NCBI GenBank assembly: GCA_900552455.1
Contig: URZX01000003.1
Coordinates: forward strand, 44,415-108,414
Reading direction: 5' to 3'
Origin: an uncultured Peptococcaceae bacterium
Lineage (GTDB): Bacteria; Bacillota; Peptococcia; Peptococcales; Peptococcaceae
DNA: 64,000 nt
The notes under the pieces were generated by a model. It searched no databases, had not been told where the DNA came from, and was given only the letters and a program-made list of their open reading frames with translations. Shown here one piece after another: positions 51,908 to 60,646 of this stretch. The position numbers and the translations under genes are program-made. How positions within the stretch are numbered: position 1 is the stretch's first letter; each line of letters begins with the position of its first letter.

Positions 51908-52897
51908 ATGATTCTCTCCTCTCACGAGACCATCGCCCGCGTTCTGCCAAACATTCCAGACGGTGTCTGTGTGCAGGCGCACCAGCAAACGGTGCATGTC
52001 CAGGCACCGTTTTTGTTTGAACAGATCAGTGCCCATACTTCAGGCAAAGGATGCATCAAAAATATTGCGGTTTTCCCTGGTATCGAAGCATCTTATCTCT
52101 GCTTTCTCGCCGAATCCGCTCATTTTCAGCACGTCCCTCTCGCAAACGTGCTGGAAATTTTCTACTGTATCCAGGGGCGCGTCGGCTGGAATCTCGACGA
52201 TGGCACCGCACTCTATCTTGGCCACGGCGATCTCACACTCCACAGCCGTGACCGTTGTGCCGATTCAAGTATGCTCTTCCCGCTCGGTTATTGCAGCGGG
52301 CTGTCTATCGGCATCGATTTTGACCGTCTCGGCGCAGCAATGCCGCCGCTCCTTCTGGAAGCAGCGCTCGACGCTGGCAGTCTGCGCAGGAAATATGCCA
52401 ATCGGCTCGTCACTATTTCGACTTGCTCCAGCCTCGACCACATCTTCACCCCACTCTGCGAAGCTCCGGAAAAGCTGCGCAGTGTCTATCTCCAGCTCAA
52501 GCTGCAAGAACTGCTGCTCTTCCTCGCAGACTACGCGCCTCTGGAAAACAGCCACCCTCAATTTCCTGCCCAGCAAACGGAACTTGTACGCGAGATCCAC
52601 GACGAACTTTTGCGCCATCTTGACCAACGCATCACCATCGACATGCTCACCAGCCGTTATCCCATTAACAGCACGACGCTGAAGCGCGTATTCAAAGCCG
52701 TCTACGGCCAACCCATCGCCAGCTACATGAAATCCGTCCGTATGCGCACCGCTGCCACACTGCTTCGCGAAAGCGACGATAGCATCGCCGACATTGCCGC
52801 CCAGGTCGGCTACACAACACAAAGCAAATTCACTCAGGCATTTAAAGCTGCCACCGGAATATTGCCCAAAGATCTGCGCAAACAAAAGCGTTCTTAA
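51908..52897 (+). CDS. AraC family transcriptional regulator
   Basis: A 329-residue regulator with an N-terminal sensing region (about 1-215, beta-rich with cysteines in LCFLAES, FYCIQGRVGW and RDRCADSS) and a C-terminal AraC domain with two helix-turn-helices (about 235-325: INSTTLKRVFKAVYGQPIASYM and YTTQSKFTQAFKAATGILPKDL pattern). It lies 17 bases after arsR on the same strand, so the two may be cotranscribed. YbtA/PchR-like siderophore regulators share this layout. The signal is unknown. Confidence 0.9.
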   Translation: MILSSHETIARVLPNIPDGVCVQAHQQTVHVQAPFLFEQISAHTSGKGCIKNIAVFPGIEASYLCFLAESAHFQHVPLANVLEIFYCIQGRVGWNLDDGTALYLGHGDLTLHSRDRCADSSMLFPLGYCSGLSIGIDFDRLGAAMPPLLLEAALDAGSLRRKYANRLVTISTCSSLDHIFTPLCEAPEKLRSVYLQLKLQELLLFLADYAPLENSHPQFPAQQTELVREIHDELLRHLDQRITIDMLTSRYPINSTTLKRVFKAVYGQPIASYMKSVRMRTAATLLRESDDSIADIAAQVGYTTQSKFTQAFKAATGILPKDLRKQKRS

Positions 52898-53397
52898 TAA
52901 AAAATCGACTGTCATGAACTGCCCCGTATTTGTTAGGTAGTACATTATACTGAATAGCAATTGGAATGTTTTTTTCAGACAGAAAACTAAACAAACGCTA
53001 TACATCAGTCGCCAAATAATTGGGGCTTTGAACACTTGCTGTAAAAAAATTGAGTTATATTATAGTAACACGACGATTTTTGTCTGCAATCACCACAGAA
53101 TCCAGATACGTGAACACATCAATTCGCCAGAAAATCCTGATATTTTTGTCATTGGACAATGAGACGCAACACCTCCGATCGACCGGAGAAAATCTACAAA
53201 ATCATAAAAAATCTGCTGGTAAAGGTTTAACGATCACATGTCAAAAATGATTACCGAAAAAACTTGCAGACCTAGGTTTTGAAAGATGAACAACACCAAA
53301 TCAGAAATGAGCAACAAATGTGACAGAATTTTGTTTATTTCGCCAAAAACGATATCTTTTTTGCAAAACTGGGTTTTCACACTGACTAACAGACAAT
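52898..53397. other. A+T-rich gap at the left border of the island; IS3-like terminal remnant
   Basis: No gene is seen. Composition falls sharply to A+T-rich within the gap. Near its left end, at 52914-52940, TGTCATGAACTGCCCC followed by GTATTTGTTAGG resembles the end of IS3-family elements (TGxACTGCCCC..AAAGTTAGG). It may mark an insertion scar between the host chromosome and the acquired island. The rest has only scattered A/T tracts. Confidence 0.35.
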
Positions 53398-54372
53398 CTA
53401 TACGATAATCGATTCTTTATATTCAATCCCCCATTTACCTTCATAATAATCCAGCATTCCGTTTTCTTCACATGTAAAATCATTTTCTCTTGCATTTTTC
53501 TTATTATGAAACTCACAGAAATCAATCGGCGATGGGAGGTCATGTATACTCTGCAAAATTTTTAAATATGAAGCATCATACCTATTTCTCAATTCCTCAG
53601 AGAATTCTCTATTTACCTGATGAAGGTCTGTCATATTGTCAAATGAATATGTTCTCTCAAAAACATGAGAAACCATTTTTTTCTTTTTTATCAATTCATT
53701 GCGCTTCTTAACAGTTAACTCAAGCAGCGCATTGTCATAATACTTTATATTATTATCTTTATCTATATAAACAATTCCTGAAAAGGAGCGAAAGTAATTT
53801 TCTGTTAAAGGATTCTCGTGCACCAACGCTTGACTACGCTGCTCAGCCCACGCTTGGTTATTAATATAATTCAATAATGTGATTTTTTTCATATCAAAAG
53901 CATATCGATTAATGGACAAAAAGACCTTTAACGCATATACATCTACTGTTCCTTCTAAATTTTTCCGTATTTTCATTAATATTTCTTGAGCCACATCTAA
54001 GTTCCTTTTCTCGGCAAATGACTGGAGTAACATGAAACTTTTCGAAGAATAGGCTTGTTTCATCATTTTACATAAATCCAATTTATTTCGTCTGTTTATA
54101 TATTCAGATTCACCTTCTAAGACATGCTCTTTTTGATGAAAACAATTAATTGGCGTACAATATATATCTTTTAATAATTGTTTACTTGCAAATTGATGCA
54201 CTTTAATGTACTCATTACTTACAAAAAACCATCTTTTCCCCATCATCCAATACGCGGTGCCATAAGTAACAGACTCCTCAGCAAAAAACTTATTTTTGAA
54301 AAGTTCACCAGCCATTTTACCACATTGAATATCATGCTGATCAACACGATTCTCCATATATTCTCGGCTCAT
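53398..54372 (-). CDS. Hypothetical protein, last gene of the island
   Basis: A 324-residue soluble protein with no signal peptide, membrane segment or recognised motif. It is rich in Lys, Asn and aromatic residues, with cysteines in IQCGKMA, YCTPINC, DLCKMM, DFCEF and FTCEEN, and predicted mixed helical. It starts in a TAATG overlap with the ABC ATPase gene, so the two are translationally coupled. No relative in the duplicated part of the island is visible, so it is the single unpaired gene apart from the transporter and the LysR regulator. Confidence 0.7.
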   Translation of the reverse strand: MSREYMENRVDQHDIQCGKMAGELFKNKFFAEESVTYGTAYWMMGKRWFFVSNEYIKVHQFASKQLLKDIYCTPINCFHQKEHVLEGESEYINRRNKLDLCKMMKQAYSSKSFMLLQSFAEKRNLDVAQEILMKIRKNLEGTVDVYALKVFLSINRYAFDMKKITLLNYINNQAWAEQRSQALVHENPLTENYFRSFSGIVYIDKDNNIKYYDNALLELTVKKRNELIKKKKMVSHVFERTYSFDNMTDLHQVNREFSEELRNRYDASYLKILQSIHDLPSPIDFCEFHNKKNARENDFTCEENGMLDYYEGKWGIEYKESIIV

Positions 54373-55193
54373 TAAATCATCTCCTTGATGAATTGGGCAA
54401 TCTTCTCAGATACAGGTTGAGAAATATAAATTCTTCGATCAATCTCATTTGTGTAAATCGGGCAACCGGTTAGATTCGTCAGATTTTCGGATGAAAGCAA
54501 TTCTTTCGTTGCTCCAATCTTATAAATTCTTCCGTTTTTTATAAAGACACAGTGATCAAAAACATCAATGATCTCTTCTACATGGTGTGTAACATAGATT
54601 ATTGTAATATCCGTTGTTTCAGCGATTTCCTGTACAAATTGTATCATTTTCTCACGGTTTGAAATGTCTAGACCCGTGCCAGGTTCGTCTAAAACCAATA
54701 TTTTCGGTCGACTCATTAATGCTCGAGCGATTAATACATTTTGTTGCTCGCCGTTTGAAAGAGAACTAAAGCTTTGATCCATTTTATCCGATAGATTTAA
54801 TTTTTTTAGAATATATTTGGCCCTTCTAAATTCGTTCACCGAAACCTTATCTTCAATACCCAACGTGCCAAAAAGTCCAGACAGAACAATGTCAATGATA
54901 TTTTCCTCATGAAGATATTTGTCAAAAAATGACATACTTACCCACCCAACTTGTTTACGTATATCAAATATATTTTCTTCTGAATACTCTTCTCCAAAAA
55001 TCTTCAGGATTCCATCTGAATAAGATTGGAATCCAGCAATAATGCTCAAAAGTGTTGTTTTTCCACTGCCATTTAGGCCAAATACAACCCAATGACTACC
55101 TTTTTTTACGTTCCAACAAATATCTCTTAACAAGTATTTTCTTCCTCTTCGACATGATACATGATCTAATTCTACAATTATTTCTTTATCCAT
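54372..55193 (-). CDS. ABC ATPase, ModF/YlmA-like, without permease (copy 1)
   Basis: A 273-residue single ABC domain. Walker A GLNGSGKTT, signature LSNGEQQNVLIARAL, Walker B ILVLDEPGTGLDI and switch His in VTHHVEE are intact. The Q-loop glutamine is replaced (VGWVSMSFFDKYL), as in the ModF/YlmA group (COG1119-like), which are soluble ABC proteins of uncertain role. No membrane partner is encoded in the island. The start at 55193 follows GGAGGTAGTATCT. A paralogue lies at 59774. Confidence 0.85.
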   Translation of the reverse strand: MDKEIIVELDHVSCRRGRKYLLRDICWNVKKGSHWVVFGLNGSGKTTLLSIIAGFQSYSDGILKIFGEEYSEENIFDIRKQVGWVSMSFFDKYLHEENIIDIVLSGLFGTLGIEDKVSVNEFRRAKYILKKLNLSDKMDQSFSSLSNGEQQNVLIARALMSRPKILVLDEPGTGLDISNREKMIQFVQEIAETTDITIIYVTHHVEEIIDVFDHCVFIKNGRIYKIGATKELLSSENLTNLTGCPIYTNEIDRRIYISQPVSEKIAQFIKEMI

Positions 55194-55210
55194 AGATACT
55201 ACCTCCAGCC

Positions 55211-55657
55211 TCATACCAGATCTTCATTTAAAAGCAACTCCTCCCCCAGTAACTCACGACCGATTTTTACCGGATATCGAAAGCCCTCATCCCCAATCAT
55301 TCCAAGTGCTTCCAAGCTCCAATTGATTATTTCTGATGCTTTTCTTACATTCATCCGTTCTTTCTTTTCACCATTTTCAACATCGGAAAAATAATCCCAC
55401 TCCATAACATTAACAAAATATTTTGCTACACGATAAACATCTTCTTCAACACCATATTCTATTCTGTTACATTTTGGGCAAAAAATTTCTATTCTCCCTT
55501 CTTCAATCTTCCCATATGTCATTTTTTTTAAAATTAACGAACCTCCACAAGATTTACATACACACCGTTTCAAACGTTTTTGCAATCTGGAAACTCGTTC
55601 AGACCTACCACCTATTTTATCAAGAGTTGTGATCGCTTTATCCAACGATTCATTCAT
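55211..55657 (-). CDS. Small zinc-ribbon protein of the island (copy 1)
   Basis: A 148-residue protein. A zinc ribbon (RCVCKSCGGSL ... FCPKCNRIEYGVE, about residues 32-70) is followed by a helical region with YFVNVMEWDYFSD, MNVRKASEIINWSLEAL and a C-terminal tail (about 120-148). The paralogue at 59386 shares CKxCG, CxxCxxIEYGxE, the YF pair, LNVxK and IIxW. I do not recognise a family. It may bind nucleic acid or act as an adaptor for the ATPase, which starts 17 bases later. AAGGAGGGCGTTAGTT precedes the ATG. Confidence 0.75.
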   Translation of the reverse strand: MNESLDKAITTLDKIGGRSERVSRLQKRLKRCVCKSCGGSLILKKMTYGKIEEGRIEIFCPKCNRIEYGVEEDVYRVAKYFVNVMEWDYFSDVENGEKKERMNVRKASEIINWSLEALGMIGDEGFRYPVKIGRELLGEELLLNEDLV

Positions 55658-55720
55658 AACTAACGCCCTCCTTATCATTCAAAAGAAGCGGCCATGAAGT
55701 ACATGACCGCTTGACTTTTA

Positions 55721-57763
55721 TTAGATTTCTTCTTCAAAGATCTGATATACAGGAGCTCCTTCGCATTGTGCCGGAAATCTGCAACCAAGCAAAACAGCAA
55801 TAGTCGGAGCAACATCAACCTGACGAATAACTCGATCTGTTTCGAAGCCTTTTTTCAAGCCTGCACCTGCCGCAATAAAGATTGGAGAAACCGACGTTTC
55901 ATGGACACCCCAGCTCGTAGACAAAGAATCGCAGTGGTCAAACTGATAACCTTCAGCAGTAGCATAAAAGATATCCCCAGCAGTTGGGCCACCATAACCA
56001 AGTAAAGCAGCATCTTTGTTCCGCAACGCCAAAGCGATCTTACGTTTTCCAGTTTTTTCATCTCGTAAACTGTATAAATCTGTCATAATTTGTTCTTCAA
56101 GTTCATACTTATCTTCCGGATCAACAATACCTCTACCGCCATTCTTACCTTTCAGATTAATAAAAATATCATTCCCTTGCTGCGCAATAGCTTTCGTTTT
56201 CGTCCAATCAACCTCTCTGGTATCATTGCCATTCTCGTCTTTTATCATGACAGTATATCCTAGTTCTTTCATCTCTGGAATAATGAGTGTACCACACATG
56301 TCCCCTAACGTCCCCGGCTCATGCTCCGGAGAAACCAGCCCATGGTCAGAAGTAACGATAATCGTCCATCCTTCATCTAAGTAATGTAAGAAAGATCCAA
56401 TATAATCATCCGTTTGCTTATAAATGCGCTCCATCCATTCTTCATAAACATCTGGAGAATAGCGAGAGCGACCATGATCTGCCAAATAACGTACAATCGT
56501 ATGGCCTTCCAGGTCGACCGCATGATAATGAGAAAAGACAACTTCAATATTCTCTTTTTCAATCATGTAGTGAATTGTTCTACTCATCCAGCTTGCAACG
56601 CCCGTCCAACATTGCCACATAGATTCAAAAAGATCGTAGTCCGGTCTCCAGAATTGACAGGATGGAGGAAACGGTCCCACGTTTTCCAACAGTGCCCTAT
56701 GCAAATATTTTGGATGGAAAACACCATCATATGTCAATTCATAGGCGGCAGATAAGAAAATCTTAACACTTGATCCATCTTCTGCAATATCAAGCAACAT
56801 CATATTTCTTGCTGCCGTAACTTTATCTTCATCTTTATAGCCGTCATCAGTAATTCCGTATACCATCTCATATTTATATAGCACTGCAAGAGGCTGTGTT
56901 TCTTTCTTGCTGCGATAAACTTCTACTCGATCATAGATCCCTTGATCGTTTTTCAAAATCAACGCAGGGCGACGAACCAATCCACCATAACTCACAATCG
57001 TACACTCTTTTGCCGCTTCCGGCGCTTGTTCCCATCCATTTGCAACTTTTATTTTAGATTTTGATGCATCATAGGAAAGATTAATACCACCTAACGGAAT
57101 TGAGTAACCATCATTTGCATCAAATACAATAGACGTACTTCCAGCATTTTCAACCAGTTTACCTGCACCGTGAATACGTTCACCATTTCCATCCTCATCC
57201 AGATTCAATCCACGAACAATGCAAGGCTCAGCAGCATCTGTTACCGCCCTTGGCATGAAACTTGTCATATCCGTATTTTCTGTAGCGCCAAAAATTATTT
57301 CTGAATCAACTTGCATTGTCGACATACCAACTGAACCTGGAGAAGTACCATCTACAACATATAAATTTTCACTATCACTGGTTGGTGGCCACGAACTCCC
57401 CGGCCAGTGCAAAACTAAAGTTTTTTTACCAGATTCTGCCGAACAATTCCATATTGGTTCCGCTTTGCAATTACGAGAATCAATATTATAATTCGTAACA
57501 GAAAAGTCATCTGGGTTATGTAAAAAAAATTGTGTAATCCCATGAACATTCGGATTGCATCCAACCGCTAATGTTGTCCATTGCGGGGGAGTAACTGTCG
57601 GATTGGAACCTAACAGTACTAAATCATGGCGCTGTGCACCTTGTTCTGTTAATTTTTTAAATGAAGGCATTTTTCCTGCGTCAATTAGCTTACGAGTAAA
57701 TCTCGGATCAAGGCCATCTACTCCTATTACCATAACTTTTTCACTTAACGCTTTTCGTTTCAT
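55721..57763 (-). CDS. Alkaline-phosphatase-superfamily phosphodiesterase (copy 1, complete active site)
   Basis: A 680-residue protein of the type I phosphodiesterase/nucleotide pyrophosphatase fold. Predicted metal ligands and nucleophile: Asp16 (GVDGLDP), Thr58 (TVTPPQWTTLAVG), Asp/His in HYHAVDLEGH, DH in VTSDHGLVSP and His in SWGVHETSVSP. The middle (about 190-330) is a family-specific insert. No signal peptide, so it acts inside the cell. It resembles the AP-superfamily predicted phosphohydrolases or phosphomutases (COG3379-like). The start at 57763 follows GAAAGGAATGTTAGAA. The 82-base tandem repeat at its 5' end is described separately. Confidence 0.8.
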   Translation of the reverse strand: MKRKALSEKVMVIGVDGLDPRFTRKLIDAGKMPSFKKLTEQGAQRHDLVLLGSNPTVTPPQWTTLAVGCNPNVHGITQFFLHNPDDFSVTNYNIDSRNCKAEPIWNCSAESGKKTLVLHWPGSSWPPTSDSENLYVVDGTSPGSVGMSTMQVDSEIIFGATENTDMTSFMPRAVTDAAEPCIVRGLNLDEDGNGERIHGAGKLVENAGSTSIVFDANDGYSIPLGGINLSYDASKSKIKVANGWEQAPEAAKECTIVSYGGLVRRPALILKNDQGIYDRVEVYRSKKETQPLAVLYKYEMVYGITDDGYKDEDKVTAARNMMLLDIAEDGSSVKIFLSAAYELTYDGVFHPKYLHRALLENVGPFPPSCQFWRPDYDLFESMWQCWTGVASWMSRTIHYMIEKENIEVVFSHYHAVDLEGHTIVRYLADHGRSRYSPDVYEEWMERIYKQTDDYIGSFLHYLDEGWTIIVTSDHGLVSPEHEPGTLGDMCGTLIIPEMKELGYTVMIKDENGNDTREVDWTKTKAIAQQGNDIFINLKGKNGGRGIVDPEDKYELEEQIMTDLYSLRDEKTGKRKIALALRNKDAALLGYGGPTAGDIFYATAEGYQFDHCDSLSTSWGVHETSVSPIFIAAGAGLKKGFETDRVIRQVDVAPTIAVLLGCRFPAQCEGAPVYQIFEEEI

Positions 57764-57917
57764 TTCTAACATTCCTTTCGTTTATAATTCTCATTATTTT
57801 ACTTTTAGAAGACTAAAAACCCTAGTGGTATTAAATTCGTTTCATTTCTATCATTCCCTTCGTTTATAATTCTCATTATTTTACATTTAGAAGACTAAAA
57901 ACCCTAGTGGTATTAAA
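57754..57917. repeat. 82-bp tandem duplication at the transporter/phosphodiesterase junction
   Basis: 57754-57835 and 57836-57917 are direct repeats that differ at only three of 82 positions. The unit contains the last ten codons and stop of the transporter gene, the spacer and the first codons of the phosphodiesterase gene. The upstream copy therefore carries a vestigial phosphodiesterase start (ATG ATA GAA ATG AAA CGA ATT TAA in the minus strand), and the other copy a vestigial transporter tail. Confidence 0.9.
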
Positions 57918-59350
57918 ATACATATTTCAGTCAACAACCATATTGCAAGATTACCAACACCTACTATAAATGCATATTTTCTTTCAACCCAATGTGTATG
58001 GCCAAATACCATTGCTGTATTTGCCGATGCTGCCGGTGTAGCAGTGGATGTTAACATACACAGACAAAATACAATAGCGAACATAATTGGATCTATACCT
58101 ACGTTTACGCAAATTTGTGCTATTGATGGCATCAAAGCAATAATTAAAACCAAATTATGCGCAACTTGCGTACACAAGCAAAAAATAACACATACCAAAA
58201 TCAAAAATACCATAGGCGACACAGCGTTAACCACTGGCATGATGATACCGATTACAGTGCTGATGACACCCGCTTCTTCTGACTCCATCGCTGTACATAA
58301 TGGAAACGTAACAATGAACAATATAACAAGATCCCAGCTAACGCCATTTGCAACCATATCTCCGAAAGAATACAACTTTTCTCCTGAATACATTTGATAC
58401 AAAAATGCCAATACCAGGCAAAATAGAGCTGCACCTTGGATATTAAAATTATTAAAGAACGCTTGTATCGATCCAGAAGTCACAGTAGGCATAACAATTA
58501 TTACAATAAAAAGGCAAAGAAGCAACAAACCAAATTTCTGTTCTGGATTCATCTTTATATTGCGATATTTGGCAAACTCGTCCCCCATCGTTGCTAACTT
58601 ACTTGCGTCAACTCTTAAAATAAATTTACCAAGAATAAAATACGTAAACGGAAATACAAATAGTGTCACAATACCCATAAGACTCCATTGGATGAATGGT
58701 ATTTCAGTAATTCCTACGGCAGGGCCAGCAAGTGAAAAAACTAGTTGAGCAAATGGTTGGAAGGGAAAACAAATTGCTACGATTCCACCAATCTGAGCAA
58801 TACCTGCACAAACATAAGTTACATACATATCTTTTTTAGTATATCCTACTGTATCGCAAATCGTTGCAAACATCGCCCACAACATGATAATACCCGCATA
58901 TATATTAATAAACATAGAAATCGGAATAATCGCGCACATAAACACCATTGTAAAAATCCATGGTTTTCCAACTAATGATTTGCGACTAATTAACCATAAT
59001 GTAATCCATTTAAGACATCCCGTTTTTTCCAGATATGCTGCAAAAATAAACATCAAGATAATATTGACCGTGTTGTCATTTGAAAACCCTTCTATAAAAC
59101 TGCCACCGATAGTATTATATTGAGTAATACCCAATGCAACTATTCCCAAAAGGCTCGGCCACGTGAATTCAATAAAAATCCATCCATAAAAAGTCGCAAT
59201 AAATATGCCTAACACTTGCATCCCAAATTGAGTAATATCTCCCCCTAATGGAGGCAAATAACCAAAGCCAAACATAACTATTACACATACTGCCGAATGT
59301 ATCCAATAACTCAATGGTTTTTTATTAATTACAGATTTCACTTCTGACAT
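57887..59350 (-). CDS. DASS/SLC13-type anion transporter
   Basis: A 487-residue membrane protein with about eleven to thirteen segments. The family layout is visible: a first half with a reentrant SNDNTVNIILMF-like stretch, and a second half with STATPAASANTAMVFGHTHW near the substrate site. DASS proteins carry dicarboxylates, sulfate or related organic anions with sodium or by exchange. It lies at the centre of the island between the two phosphodiesterase modules; its substrate may be what those enzymes process. GGAGGGACCTATA precedes the ATG. Confidence 0.85.
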   Translation of the reverse strand: MSEVKSVINKKPLSYWIHSAVCVIVMFGFGYLPPLGGDITQFGMQVLGIFIATFYGWIFIEFTWPSLLGIVALGITQYNTIGGSFIEGFSNDNTVNIILMFIFAAYLEKTGCLKWITLWLISRKSLVGKPWIFTMVFMCAIIPISMFINIYAGIIMLWAMFATICDTVGYTKKDMYVTYVCAGIAQIGGIVAICFPFQPFAQLVFSLAGPAVGITEIPFIQWSLMGIVTLFVFPFTYFILGKFILRVDASKLATMGDEFAKYRNIKMNPEQKFGLLLLCLFIVIIVMPTVTSGSIQAFFNNFNIQGAALFCLVLAFLYQMYSGEKLYSFGDMVANGVSWDLVILFIVTFPLCTAMESEEAGVISTVIGIIMPVVNAVSPMVFLILVCVIFCLCTQVAHNLVLIIALMPSIAQICVNVGIDPIMFAIVFCLCMLTSTATPAASANTAMVFGHTHWVERKYAFIVGVGNLAIWLLTEICILIPLGFLVF

Positions 59351-59385
59351 TATAGGTCCCTCCTCTAAAATAAGCTTAATAACAT

Positions 59386-59754
59386 CTATTCATTATTTTC
59401 ACTTCTCTTTTTGACATTCAAATTTACTCCAGTATCATCTAACAAATCTATTTCTTCAAATATCCACGAAATAATGTCACACATTTTTGCGACATTTAAT
59501 TGTTCGCATCGTTCATTTTCTTCCATTTCCGGAAAGTAATTAAACTCAAATGTTTCAATAAATTTTTGTGCTAATTGAAAAATTTCCGGCTCTGTTCCAT
59601 ATTCAATCTTCTGACAATGTTCACAGTATAATTCAACACCATGTCCTCCATATCTATCATAGAGAACCAATTTTGGTTTGATAGGTGCTCCACACATCTT
59701 ACAACAGCATCGCTCTGCCCTCCGTATCAATTCTGGGCCTATATTTCCTCCCAT
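59386..59754 (-). CDS. Small zinc-ribbon protein of the island (copy 2)
   Basis: A 122-residue paralogue of the 55211 protein: RCCCKMCGAPIKPK, then YCEHCQKIEYGTE, the YF pair in FNYFPEM, QLNVAK and IISWIFEEIDLL. It lacks the roughly 25-residue C-terminal tail of copy 1. The start at 59754 is favoured because GGGAGGAAAGACTT is just upstream; a longer reading would need a TTG start inside the ATPase gene. It follows the ATPase gene by 19 bases, whereas in the other module the zinc-ribbon gene precedes the ATPase gene. Confidence 0.75.
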   Translation of the reverse strand: MGGNIGPELIRRAERCCCKMCGAPIKPKLVLYDRYGGHGVELYCEHCQKIEYGTEPEIFQLAQKFIETFEFNYFPEMEENERCEQLNVAKMCDIISWIFEEIDLLDDTGVNLNVKKRSENNE

Positions 59755-59773
59755 AAGTCTTTCCTCCCAATCC

Positions 59774-60562
59774 CTAATATCGTGCAAATCGTATTGACGG
59801 TCTATCTTCAAACCAATCTACCGTCACTGGCATTCCGATGAAATCACTCATATTTGAGCTAAGGAAAATCTTCTTTATATCTCCTTGGGAATGAACAGCC
59901 CCATTTTTTATTAATAAAGCACGATTAAATACTGAAGAAAATTCTTCTGGATTATGCGATACATAAATTAAAGTCGCGCCTTCTTTTTTTGACTTTTCAG
60001 AAATACACTTAATGAAATGTTCTTTTGAAAGAAGATCCATTCCAGAACAAGGTTCATCTAAAATTAATATCTCAGGTTGCATAAAAATTGATCGTGCAAA
60101 CAATACTTTCTGTTGTTGGCCTTGGGAAAGCAAATCGTATGGATATTGATATTTGTTCTTAAGCCCCCACTCATTAAGAATATGTTTTGCGCACCTAATA
60201 TCTTCAGAAGATATCGAATTTTCTATTCCGAAATGTCCGAATTTTGCACTCAAAACAATATCTAGTACACTTTCATATTTATAATATCGATTAAAAAATG
60301 ATGTACTTACAAAGCCTATTTTTTTGCGTAATTCTTTTCTGTTTTGTTTTGTAACTATCTGATTCATTATACTCAACAAACCGTTGCTTACACCATAATA
60401 AGCCGCAACAACACTTAAAAGTGTCGTTTTTCCGCTGCCATTTAAACCAAATACTACCCAGTTTTCTCCAGAAGAAATTTTCCAATCAATACCACTAAGC
60501 ACATTTTTCGAGCCAAACTTACAAGATATATTTTTTGCTTCTATAAGAATCTTTTCGTTCAT
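59774..60562 (-). CDS. ABC ATPase, ModF/YlmA-like, without permease (copy 2)
   Basis: A 262-residue paralogue of the 54372 ATPase. Walker A GLNGSGKTT, signature LSQGQQQKVLFARSI, Walker B ILILDEPCSGMDLL and switch His in VSHNPEE are present; the Q-loop again lacks glutamine (GFVSTSFFNRYY). Both copies share the block IVLSxxFGxxGIE after the Q-loop. The phosphodiesterase gene is 84 bases upstream. No ABC membrane component lies in the island. Confidence 0.85.
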   Translation of the reverse strand: MNEKILIEAKNISCKFGSKNVLSGIDWKISSGENWVVFGLNGSGKTTLLSVVAAYYGVSNGLLSIMNQIVTKQNRKELRKKIGFVSTSFFNRYYKYESVLDIVLSAKFGHFGIENSISSEDIRCAKHILNEWGLKNKYQYPYDLLSQGQQQKVLFARSIFMQPEILILDEPCSGMDLLSKEHFIKCISEKSKKEGATLIYVSHNPEEFSSVFNRALLIKNGAVHSQGDIKKIFLSSNMSDFIGMPVTVDWFEDRPSIRFARY

Positions 60563-60646
60563 AGAATCAACTCTCTATCAGTCTTACCATTGTGAAGAGT
60601 TAGCACCAAATATGACGCTATCTCTTCACATAGTGATTAACTTAGA

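Noticed and set aside
53050..53250. 66-codon frame in the left gap of the island
   Set aside because: No ribosome site, no motif, composition no different from random A+T-rich sequence.
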